A stretch of DNA of 64,000 nucleotides from Lacipirellula limnantheis (GTDB lineage: Bacteria; Planctomycetota; Planctomycetia; Pirellulales; Lacipirellulaceae), in NCBI RefSeq assembly GCF_007746075.1, contig NZ_CP036339.1:124001-188000 (forward strand), in the 5' to 3' direction. Position numbers and translations under genes: made by a program. Below the pieces are notes generated by a model. That model was not told the DNA's origin. It searched no databases and saw only the letters and a list, made by a program, of their open reading frames with translations. Numbering within the stretch: position 1 is the stretch's first letter; every line of letters begins with the position of its first letter. This document shows, piece by piece, positions 7,661 to 17,898 of the stretch.

Positions 7661-8854
7661 TCATTCCTCGCCGTAAAGTCTGGCGTTAACCTGTTGAACG
7701 AGTCGTTTGAGCTCACTGTCGTATTTCGTCGCTGGGGCCGCTGCGAAGGCGGTGAGGATTGGATGCCCCGCAGAGATCAACTCGCCGAGCGCAGGAATGT
7801 CGGCCAAGCGGCAGGCCTCGGGATCAAGCGAGGAGTGGCTCATCGCCCACGCATGAAATTCTTCGTCAACGAGGGCATCGCGCTTGGCATAAAGAATCAG
7901 TTTGCCATGAGTCCGCGTCGCCGCCTCCTCGCCCTTCCCGCCGCTGCGGCCTGGACGCACGCTGGCGGGCAACTCGATCGGCTCGTTCGCGCACGCCTTC
8001 ACATGGGCGTCGACCACGTTGACGCCGATCACCCGTTCGACGACCTCGGCCGACGCCGAATAACGAGGATTGATTTCAATGATCCACGCCTTGTCGCGTT
8101 CGATGACCAGATCGACGCCGACGATGCCCGTGAGCTTGAAGCGTTCGCTCAGCAGTTCCCCGAGCTTCGCCAATTGGGCCGCCACCGCGTCGCTGATGCG
8201 CAGCGGACCAACCGAGCCAGCGTAGTGCCATGGCTTGGCCCCGGCGACGGCGTCGCCCACGAGTTGGTGCGTTATGCCCAACAGGGTCGACCCTTGTCGC
8301 GAACAGAGATAGACGGCGGCAGCCGACGTGCCGCCGACGAATCGCTGGAAGTAAGCGCCCGCTTCGGTCGCGCGTTCGCGAGCTTCGACGCCGTCAAGCA
8401 ACCAAACTCCGGAGCCGTTGGCGCTGCGATAGGTCTTGCAAAGCCACGAGCGATCGAGCGGCAACTTGTCGCCCGCTTCGATCGTTTCGGGGAAGGCGAG
8501 TCCGGCGGCTTGAATCACGGGCTGCAGCAACAACGGATTGCGCGTGGCGCGAATCGCGCCGGCGCTGCAGCCGACCAGCGGGCGCAGCTTCGCCATGGCG
8601 TTGATCAACTCGTGATGATTCTCCAGCGCGCCGGTGAACAGCCAGCCGTCGCACTCCGTAGCCGCGAGCCAATCGGCGAGCGCTTCGGGATAACCCGCTT
8701 CAATTCGAGTCGCGTCGCAATGGGCCCGCAAATCAGCGTCCGCGAACAGGTCAGCCGTAACCACGTCATAGCCTGCTCGCAGCGCCGAAAATGCCGCTGC
8801 GCGCACGCTCGCGCCCACCATGGCGAGCCTTTTCAGTCGGAACGATTCAGCCAT
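7661..8854 (-). CDS. ATP-grasp family protein
   Basis: ATP-grasp enzymes join a carboxylate to an amine or thiol with ATP, via an acyl phosphate. The fold is indicated by the nucleotide-binding region about residues 150-230 (KTYRSANGSGVWLL) and the metal-binding strands GIVGVDLVIERD and WIIEINPRYSAS. The start at 8854 (MAESFRLKRLAMVGASVRA) overlaps the end of the MazG-like gene by eight bases, giving 397 residues; earlier frame sequence is antisense-like and non-conserved. The order MazG-like, ATP-grasp, phosphoesterase on one strand implies an operon. From memory, similar proteins occur with tetrahydromethanopterin (C1) genes of planctomycetes and methylotrophs, but nothing else here supports that pathway. 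Confidence 0.75.
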   Translation of the reverse strand: MAESFRLKRLAMVGASVRAAAFSALRAGYDVVTADLFADADLRAHCDATRIEAGYPEALADWLAATECDGWLFTGALENHHELINAMAKLRPLVGCSAGAIRATRNPLLLQPVIQAAGLAFPETIEAGDKLPLDRSWLCKTYRSANGSGVWLLDGVEARERATEAGAYFQRFVGGTSAAAVYLCSRQGSTLLGITHQLVGDAVAGAKPWHYAGSVGPLRISDAVAAQLAKLGELLSERFKLTGIVGVDLVIERDKAWIIEINPRYSASAEVVERVIGVNVVDAHVKACANEPIELPASVRPGRSGGKGEEAATRTHGKLILYAKRDALVDEEFHAWAMSHSSLDPEACRLADIPALGELISAGHPILTAFAAAPATKYDSELKRLVQQVNARLYGEE

Positions 8855-9206
8855 CTCGACGATAGCGGCCGCGGAATTCGTCGGCCGGATATTTGAGGCG
8901 GTTTTTGACCATCTTCTTGCGGATGGCGTCAGAGACGTCGATCCCCAACTCGTTGGCGAGCGCCATCGAGTAGCCGATGACGTCTGCAAGTTCCTCGCCA
9001 ATCGCCGCGAGCTTTTCAGGATTTTCAGGAAGCCGTCGCGATTCTTCGACGTCGAGCCATTGGAAATGCTCCATCAGCTCGGCGGCTTCGACGGCGAGCG
9101 CCATCGCGACGTTCTTGGGAGCGTGGAACTGACGCCAATCGCGTTCCTCGACGAATTGCCGGATGATCTGGCGAAGTTCTTCAACGGTCGTCGCGGAGTC
9201 GCTCAT
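8847..9206 (-). CDS. MazG-like nucleotide pyrophosphohydrolase
   Basis: Small all-alpha NTP pyrophosphatase of the MazG/RS21-C6 type that removes diphosphate from (often aberrant) nucleotides. At 119 residues it fits the single-domain form. The metal-binding pattern is visible as VEAAELMEHFQWL near residues 37-49 and EELADVIGYSMALAN near residues 70-84, matching the ExxE...ExxD signature, followed by the KxxKNRLKYP block. It is the first gene of the operon and its stop overlaps the ATP-grasp start. Physiological substrate unknown. Confidence 0.88.
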   Translation of the reverse strand: MSDSATTVEELRQIIRQFVEERDWRQFHAPKNVAMALAVEAAELMEHFQWLDVEESRRLPENPEKLAAIGEELADVIGYSMALANELGIDVSDAIRKKMVKNRLKYPADEFRGRYRRDG

Positions 9207-9227
9207 AAGTACAGATTTAGTTCCTTA

Positions 9228-9374
9228 ACCGCAGAGGACGCAGAGATCACAGAGAAAAAAGTGATGCCAACTATCACCATTCGGTTCGGAATGTGGCAGC
9301 CCATTTCTCTTTAGCTGCATGGTTTAGGTGGATTGTTCGGCAACTCCCCCTGTGCTCTCTGCGCCCTCTGCGGT
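9228..9374. repeat. Inverted pair of CGCAGAGG repeats
   Basis: ACCGCAGAGGACGCAGAGA at 9228-9246 is matched on the other strand by ACCGCAGAGGGCGCAGAGA at 9374-9356, one difference in 19, about 110 bases apart. The whole MazG to pseudo-receiver gap is bracketed by the two copies. A weaker relative (CGCGGAGAACGCAGAGG) lies near 17570. This is a dispersed repeat, possibly a small mobile palindrome. Confidence 0.65.
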
Positions 9375-9386
9375 GAAATGTATTTG

Positions 9387-10406
9387 TTAGGCAGCCGTCC
9401 AATCGAACCCCGGCAGCAACCGCTGTTGGGGCGGATGGCGGCGCTCATGATAGCGCTGCCGGTAGCCGTCTGCCAAGTGGCTCATCACTTCCAAGGCGAG
9501 CAGATCGGCTCGGTTCATGACATGCCGGGCACTGCGACTGCCGAGTCCCTGAACTAATTCCTCAAGAACTTGGAGATGCAACTGCATCGTCCGTCGGGCC
9601 GAGACGTCGGCCTCGGCCAGGGACGCAGCGAGCGCGGCCATCTCGACCGAAAGGTTGCCGGCGCCCATCATGACGTAGGCCCGGAGCAAGTCGCGGTAGT
9701 GGGCGACGAGGTCCGGCGATGGAGCGGTTTCACTCGCCATCGCCCCATAGGCCAGCAGATCGATCCCGCCTGCGTCGGCAATCTCTCCGTCGTCCGGAGC
9801 GTGGGCGGAGAGCGTGAGGGAAACGGTTGGCGGCCGCCGGCCATCGCTCAGCTCGGCCAGGTCGTCGATCAGCGCCCGTTGCTGTTCGAGCAATCGCTCC
9901 GCCTCGTGGCGTTCGCGTTGCAGTCGTTGCCGCTCGGCCTGCAAGAGGCGACGGTTATCACGGGCGAGCGTAAATCGCTCGATGGCTCGCTCAAACTTCC
10001 AGAGAAGTCCCCGAACCGTCGTCTCGGCTAGGCAGCAGTAATCGTTGGCCCCCGCTTCGCGGCAGAGGGCGTCGAGGGCGGCCGGCGGTTCGGCGCCCAG
10101 GATGATCAGCGGCTCGTCGTGGCCCGCCGCGCGCAGGGCCGTGGCGAAGTCGAGCGCGTCAAGCTTCTCCGCCTCGTGAGCGATCAGGATCGCGTCGAAC
10201 AGTTTGTCGCGAAGCCGCGTGAGGCCCGCGGCGAGGCCCATCGCTTCCTCCACGACCATTTGCGTGGCTCCGTCGGCGGCAAACGCTTCGGCGAGCCAGA
10301 TCGCCGCGCCGGGGTCGCTGGCGACGAACAGCACGTTGAGTCGCGCAGGGAGCGCTGCCGCGTGAAGACTCGTGCGACGATCGAAGCTGGCAACTGCTTG
10401 GGCCAT
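9387..10406 (-). CDS. Receiver-like protein without phosphoacceptor, with coiled coil
   Basis: Residues about 22-140 follow the response-regulator receiver pattern (LNVLFVASDPG, FDAILIA, EPLIILGA). The strand that should end in the phosphoacceptor Asp reads DAILIAHEAE, so phosphorylation is unlikely: an atypical receiver. Residues about 140-195 are rich in Arg, Glu, Gln and Leu in heptads (LLQAERQRLQRERHEAERLL) and form a likely coiled coil. The C-terminal 130 residues are helical with no recognised domain. There is no membrane segment, so it is cytoplasmic. It is transcribed alone. Probably a scaffold or regulatory adaptor; function not known. Confidence 0.65.
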   Translation of the reverse strand: MAQAVASFDRRTSLHAAALPARLNVLFVASDPGAAIWLAEAFAADGATQMVVEEAMGLAAGLTRLRDKLFDAILIAHEAEKLDALDFATALRAAGHDEPLIILGAEPPAALDALCREAGANDYCCLAETTVRGLLWKFERAIERFTLARDNRRLLQAERQRLQRERHEAERLLEQQRALIDDLAELSDGRRPPTVSLTLSAHAPDDGEIADAGGIDLLAYGAMASETAPSPDLVAHYRDLLRAYVMMGAGNLSVEMAALAASLAEADVSARRTMQLHLQVLEELVQGLGSRSARHVMNRADLLALEVMSHLADGYRQRYHERRHPPQQRLLPGFDWTAA

Positions 10407-10756
10407 GGCGCTGCGGCTCGAAGCGGAGGATTAAGGGGGCGGGAAGCGTAGCGAAACGTCGAATCCAACTCAATGTCGCCCCGTTTGCGATGATTTCCGT
10501 CCCCGCGCAGCTTTCCTACAATGAAGCTGCTGGGTGCGACGATAGAAGATCGAGGCGATTCGCGACGATGCGGCGCCAGCAGTGCTGTCAAGGGAAGTGG
10601 CTCGACGGCTGCGCTTAGGAGTGCATCAGGAAGAAGAAAAGAAGCCGAACGCTAATATCCGCTAAACGCCATTAATCCTAATGAGCGTGGATTAGCGCCG
10701 TTTAGCATTGAACGTCTGTCTCCGTCGCTTCTGCGCGACGGGTAGCTTTGGAATCG
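10407..10756. other. Divergent intergenic region with an imperfect palindrome
   Basis: Separates the leftward receiver-like gene from larC. The main structure is a palindrome at 10661-10706; no clear promoter boxes were seen. Confidence 0.4.
10661..10706. repeat. Imperfect 18-bp inverted repeat
   Basis: GCTAAACGCCATTAATCC at 10661-10678 pairs with GGATTAGCGCCGTTTAGC at 10689-10706, 15 of 18 positions, loop 10 bases. It lies about 50 bases upstream of larC. It may be a regulatory hairpin of larC or another dispersed repeat. Confidence 0.55.
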
Positions 10757-11941
10757 ATGACGATGCGAATCGCTTACCTCGACTGCGCCAGCGGCATCAG
10801 CGGCGACATGACGCTGGGCGCCCTCGTCGACGCCGGCGTTGAGCTCGCAACGGTTCAGGCCGGCATCGACTCGCTCGGGCTCCCCAGCTGCCGGCTCGTC
10901 GTCCAGGAGACGAAGAAGTGCGGCTTTCGCGCGACGCAGCTCACCGTCGAGCATGAGCCAGAACACAAGCATCGCCACCTCCATCACATTGAAGCGATGA
11001 TCGCCGGCAGCGTGCTGACCGAGCGGCAGCGGGAACTGGCGCTTCGCATTTTCGGCAAGCTGGCCGAGGCCGAGGCGAAGGTCCACGGCACGACAATCCA
11101 GAAGGTTCACTTCCACGAAGTGGGCGCCGTCGATTCGATTGCAGACATTGTCGGCAGCGCGATTGCGTGGGACCTGCTCGGCGTCGAGCGTATTGTTTGC
11201 TCGCCAGTGCCGACGGGAACCGGCTTTGTGCAGATTGCCCACGGTCGCTGTTCGATCCCAGCCCCGGCGACCGGCGAGTTGCTCCGCGGCGTGCCGCTGG
11301 CCGACTTCGCGGCTGAGGGAGAACTGACGACGCCGACGGGAGCGGCCATCGTGGCGGCGCTGGTCGATGAGTTCGGCCCCTTGCCGGCGATGACCGTCCA
11401 GCGGATCGGTTACGGCGCAGGGCAGAAGGATTTTCAGCATCCAAATCTATTGCGGCTGCTAGTCGGCGAGACTGCCGCTGATCGCACTGCCGCAGCTGCG
11501 ACAAGTGACACGATTGTGCTGCTTGAAACGAACCTCGACGACGCGACCGGCGAAGCGATTGGGCACGCGACCGAGTTGCTGTGGCGGGCCGGCGCTCTCG
11601 ATGTCGCGACGACGCCGCTGGCGATGAAGAAGAATCGGCCTGGGGTGCTGCTGGCGGTGCAGTGTCGGCCGGCTGATGCCGAGCCGCTCGCCGCGATCGT
11701 GTTTCGCGAGACGACGGCGCTGGGGTTGCGACGGTCGACGCTCGAGCGAATGACGCTGCCGCGGCGCAGCGTTTCGGTCGAAACCAAATACGGCGCCGTG
11801 GCCGGTGTCGTGTCGACGCTACCCGACGGCAGCGAACGGTTCTCGCCCGAATACGACGCATGCGCGAAGCTTGCCGCCGCAAAGTCCCTGCCGCTCGAGA
11901 CGGTCCAGCAAGCCGCTAGGCAAGCGTTCGCCGCCAGTTAG
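10757..11941 (+). CDS. larC: Nickel insertion protein LarC (nickel-pincer cofactor synthesis)
   Basis: LarC inserts nickel into the pyridinium dithiocarboxylate nucleotide to finish the nickel-pincer cofactor of lactate racemase and related enzymes. The N-terminus RIAYLDCASGISGDMTLGAL, the histidine-rich segment EHKHRHLHHIEAMI, VHFHEVGAVDSIADIVG and GELTTPTGAAIVAAL are family hallmarks. It is one continuous 394-residue frame, with no need for the frameshift known from Lactobacillus larC. The ATG at 10757 (MTMRIAYLDC) is chosen; ATG 10763 is equally possible. No larA, larB or larE is visible nearby, so the other cofactor genes must be elsewhere. Cytoplasmic. Confidence 0.93.
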   Translation: MTMRIAYLDCASGISGDMTLGALVDAGVELATVQAGIDSLGLPSCRLVVQETKKCGFRATQLTVEHEPEHKHRHLHHIEAMIAGSVLTERQRELALRIFGKLAEAEAKVHGTTIQKVHFHEVGAVDSIADIVGSAIAWDLLGVERIVCSPVPTGTGFVQIAHGRCSIPAPATGELLRGVPLADFAAEGELTTPTGAAIVAALVDEFGPLPAMTVQRIGYGAGQKDFQHPNLLRLLVGETAADRTAAAATSDTIVLLETNLDDATGEAIGHATELLWRAGALDVATTPLAMKKNRPGVLLAVQCRPADAEPLAAIVFRETTALGLRRSTLERMTLPRRSVSVETKYGAVAGVVSTLPDGSERFSPEYDACAKLAAAKSLPLETVQQAARQAFAAS

Positions 11942-11995
11942 TTTCCCACCTTCAGCCTGCCCCCGCCCGCTGCAGGCGCCCGATAAGGAAGTTCA

Positions 11996-12175
11996 ATGGC
12001 CGGTATCCACGAAATCATTCGCGAAACGCCCAAACCGAAACGCCCTGCCCCGTTGCCAGGCGAACTGCTCGCGGAGTTGCGCCGCCGAGTCGCCAGGTTT
12101 GAGGAATTCGCGTCGGTCAATCGCCAGTTGACGAGCCTCCTGGAATCTCGATTGCAGAAGATTGCCGTCGTGTGA
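11996..12175 (+). CDS. Small basic protein downstream of larC
   Basis: A 59-residue frame starting MAGIHEIIRETPKPKRPAP and continuing as a charged amphipathic helix (LLAELRRRVARFEEF, VNRQLTSLLESRL). It begins 54 bases after larC, has AAGGAAG eight bases before the ATG, and ends 12 bases before the convergent neighbour's stop. The good ribosome binding site, spacing and balanced composition argue for a real small gene, probably co-transcribed with larC. No family recognised; a short coiled coil is the only visible structure. Confidence 0.6.
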   Translation: MAGIHEIIRETPKPKRPAPLPGELLAELRRRVARFEEFASVNRQLTSLLESRLQKIAVV

Positions 12176-12187
12176 CAACTCGAAATA

Positions 12188-13828
12188 TCAATGCGAGACG
12201 TCGGCTACGTCCTTCGGCGAGAGTGGCTCAAATGCCGGAAGAGGGAGACGGATGACGAGGTCGGACTTGTCTACATCGCGGAAGTATGGATCATCGTCCG
12301 GCGCGATCCACTCCCCTTCTACGATCGGATGAAAGGCATCGCTGCCGCCGTCATCGACGCCGTTCTCGAAGAGGCTGTAGAGGATGTAGCCCTCCTTGTT
12401 GCGGTGGTAGACGAGCCGGCCGTCGGAGTAGGGATCGTCAAGTAGCGTGGAATCGTTGATCGCAAGCTCGTCGAGCGTCATTGGATATTCTGCTGCTTGA
12501 GATCGATGAATCGCCAGTTCGACGGCGACGCGTAATATTCGGAATCGAACTTCATCGCGACCATGAGCCTTGAAGGCAGCGTTCAAAAGTCCAATCGAAT
12601 AGTACGCCAGCGCATTTCCAACCGCCTGCGAACGTTGTTGCAGATCGGGGATATTCATCGTTATCGTTGCTAACCTAGACAATTCATCGATGAGTTTTTT
12701 CCTGATGCTCAATCGAGGTTGACAATTAATTTCATTGGCAGCAGCAGCAAGTCGGTCGCACCATTGATTAATGGCGCCGAGCGCAATTGCCTCATCAAAA
12801 GTGAGACTTGCGATCTTGTTAAGAGCATCGGCGTCTTCAACGTTAAGTCCCCCTGGTCGCTCCCAAAAGAGTCGGAGCGTCATGTCAAGTGCCAAGCAGC
12901 GTTCACCGAAGCTAATCGCTTCGGTGAGATCGACCGATTGGTCAATTGTCGACAGGTCGCCTTGAATTTGCTTTAGAACCGAGACGGGGACGTTGGGAGA
13001 TTGAATGATTGCCAGCGTTGCGAGCCCGGCATGATTGCGGATAGCGATGCCCACCAACGAGTTAACGATTGTCCATCCGCGACTTGCGTGACTTCCGAGG
13101 CGCCATACCGCGAGCGTGTCGCGCCATGCTCCTGCCGGATCGTTGCTCGAGAGCCGCCAATTCGCTCGCATGGCTAGTGCGGCAGCGGCGCTGCGAAGTT
13201 GCTCGGCATCTTGGAGTTGGGCGCGGGAAACCTCACTCGATCGGTCCTTGAGGAATGTCGGAGTGGGACTGTAGAATCGCGGTCGCATGGAGCATTCAAC
13301 GAGAGAATCAAGTCGCTCTTCATTCGCTTTCAGCCAGGCAACCGCAGGCGTTACGTTCGAGGCTGAGAGCCTTCCTTCTGAAATGGCGACGACGATTTGT
13401 TGAGACAATATGGCCGCGCTCGCACTACTAAGCGAAGTGTCCTTTGTTTTTAGCCAATCAGTAAGGCGCTGTTTGAAAGCATCCGTGCGGGGACCGTCAT
13501 AGCGCGACAGGCACGACTGCGGATCGACGTCCAAAGCATCGCAGATCAGCTTGAAATCTTCGTCGTTCACCCCGACTGGCCCCATCGCCTGCCAGAAGTT
13601 GACGGCGCCATTGTTCTCGTGGGTGACCCCTGCTGACTGGCGATCCATGATCGCCTGTGCGTAGTTGGGTAGGCCGTCGTCCGCGAGTGGGCTCGTGATG
13701 AATGTCGTCTCTTTGCTGAGTTCGACCGTCGCTTCAGCAGCGGCCATGGGTGCGGGAGCCACGCCAATCGTTAGAACGGTGGTGAAGGAAGCAACCAAGA
13801 AGACGCGGCGGAGGCATTTGTTGCGCAT
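12188..13828 (-). CDS. Exported planctomycete protein of unknown function
   Basis: A 546-residue protein with a clear signal peptide (basic MRNKCLRR, a hydrophobic core, then an Ala-rich cleavage region near residue 31), so it is exported. The mature part is largely alpha-helical and mixed in charge. The C-terminal third (ELAIHRSQAAEYPMTLDELA, then a DDPYSDGRLVYHRNKEGYILYSL-like block) resembles a strand-rich module seen in other planctomycete exported proteins. No catalytic motif identified. It is convergent with the small larC-linked gene and lies downstream of gyrA with a separating hairpin. Function unknown. Confidence 0.7.
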   Translation of the reverse strand: MRNKCLRRVFLVASFTTVLTIGVAPAPMAAAEATVELSKETTFITSPLADDGLPNYAQAIMDRQSAGVTHENNGAVNFWQAMGPVGVNDEDFKLICDALDVDPQSCLSRYDGPRTDAFKQRLTDWLKTKDTSLSSASAAILSQQIVVAISEGRLSASNVTPAVAWLKANEERLDSLVECSMRPRFYSPTPTFLKDRSSEVSRAQLQDAEQLRSAAAALAMRANWRLSSNDPAGAWRDTLAVWRLGSHASRGWTIVNSLVGIAIRNHAGLATLAIIQSPNVPVSVLKQIQGDLSTIDQSVDLTEAISFGERCLALDMTLRLFWERPGGLNVEDADALNKIASLTFDEAIALGAINQWCDRLAAAANEINCQPRLSIRKKLIDELSRLATITMNIPDLQQRSQAVGNALAYYSIGLLNAAFKAHGRDEVRFRILRVAVELAIHRSQAAEYPMTLDELAINDSTLLDDPYSDGRLVYHRNKEGYILYSLFENGVDDGGSDAFHPIVEGEWIAPDDDPYFRDVDKSDLVIRLPLPAFEPLSPKDVADVSH

Positions 13829-13894
13829 GGCGGTTCCATCTGCGACGACGGGAGTTGAGTGGATCCCTTTATGCTAGTTACGCGAGGATTCGGC

Positions 13895-13910
13895 GCGGGG
13901 CGAGCCCCGC
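13895..13910. repeat. GC hairpin between the exported protein gene and gyrA
   Basis: GCGGGG-cgag-CCCCGC followed by GGCTAAATGG. It is the same type as the hairpins at 644-660 and 21774-21796. It lies just after the gyrA stop in gyrA orientation, so it may double as a terminator. Confidence 0.5.
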
Positions 13911-13952
13911 GGCTAAATGGATGGTTTTGAGGTGGTGAGTCCGAGCGCGGGC

Positions 13953-16715
<2,763 letters not shown>

Positions 16716-17898
16716 GCTGTGATCCTTCTTCGTTGGGTCGGGCGGGCTCCCCCTGGTTGTCGGGAGGGCCTGCGAGAACCATCTATTTTAGCAAATTTGG
16801 GCCGTGGTTTATAGCTCTGCGGGGCGCTCCTAAGACCTTGGTCGAACGCGGTTTTGGGTTGACAAAAGGGGGTTCGTTTTGGCGTAAAATTCTGGCCGGC
16901 TGTTGGGGTGCAGGAGTGCAAAGGCAACCCCCAAGTACGCCAAGGTTCGCCAAGGGAATGGCGGTTCCGAATCCTGGCGATCGTTGAGTTGAATAGCTTC
17001 TGCTTTCGCTAGTTAGCGAAGGGCGCCATGGGCGCCAACTGGTTTCGTTGGCACGCTGGAGCAATGCGTCTGTCGTTGAGTTTGCGGCAGGCGATTTGCG
17101 GTTGGCGTTCTCTGTTGCGTAGCGGTTTGCCGCGGAGTCAACAGGCGATTCTTTTCCATCCCTCGGGCAAGGGAGTTTTGCTTTTGCGTGCGCCGACGGG
17201 GGGCCCCACTAACAATATGCAAAATTCGTCCCCCTCAGCGTGCGGCATGCGATTTTTCGCTCGCTGTTCTCGGGGCCGACTCGCAGTTCAAGCCCTGAAT
17301 GTTGGCCAGGAATTTTGCGTTTTCTAAAAAACTTTTTCAGCTGCAAAAGTCCGAGCAAATTGCGCGTGCCGATCGCACAAACGACGCCTCTGCGGAGAAG
17401 CCGCCCACCGCCGGGGTCGTCGCTGGCGTGGCGGACTGGCGAGGCTTGAGTTTTCAAAGAGCCGCCCGCCAACCTAGCAGAGGGCGCGGCCAATTTCTGT
17501 AGTGAAGTCGGCGGATTTTTTGGGTGGTTGGCGGGGTGCGTGGGGAGGCTCGCGCGGAGGCGCCGAGGCGCGGAGAACGCAGAGGAGCTGGAGAGTGAGG
17601 GTCGCCGCGGGCGCCGACTTCGCGGCTCCATACCGTTGTGACTCTTCGGACTGGCGGCACGGCGCCGGGTGTCCAAAGTTTAGCTTGCTGTCGCCACCCG
17701 CCGCTCCTAACCGGGTTGGACGCCTTGCGCGATCGTTCGCCTAGTTGACGGCTAAGGAAAGCGGCTGCCGATTCAGCTGAAAATCCTCTCGGAAATTTGC
17801 ACGATGCCGTCTGAAAGGGTATTGTAGGCGTTGCGCGGCCGGGCTGTTTGATGAAGGGAGCGAAGGGGCGAGTTGAAGACTGATGAACGGCATACTGC
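16716..17898. other. Long intergenic region without a recognised gene
   Basis: About 1.2 kb between gyrA (leftward) and the ELWKSDGT protein (rightward). Open frames are short and mutually overlapping. Noted: a TTGACA (16859-16864) with TAAAAT 20 bases later, too wide for a standard promoter; T-rich runs near 17320-17335; and a GCGCGGAGGCGCCGAGGCGC stretch near 17555-17575 that resembles the CGCAGAGG repeat family. An RNA gene cannot be excluded. Confidence 0.45.

Noticed and set aside
7661..9001. ATP-grasp gene starting at 9001
   Set aside because: The extra 49 residues are antisense-like Ser/Arg sequence overlapping the MazG-like gene; ATG 8854 fits the family start and coupling.
16859..16890. 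TTGACA and TAAAAT as a promoter
   Set aside because: Spacing of 20 bases is too wide and no gene starts downstream within 1 kb.
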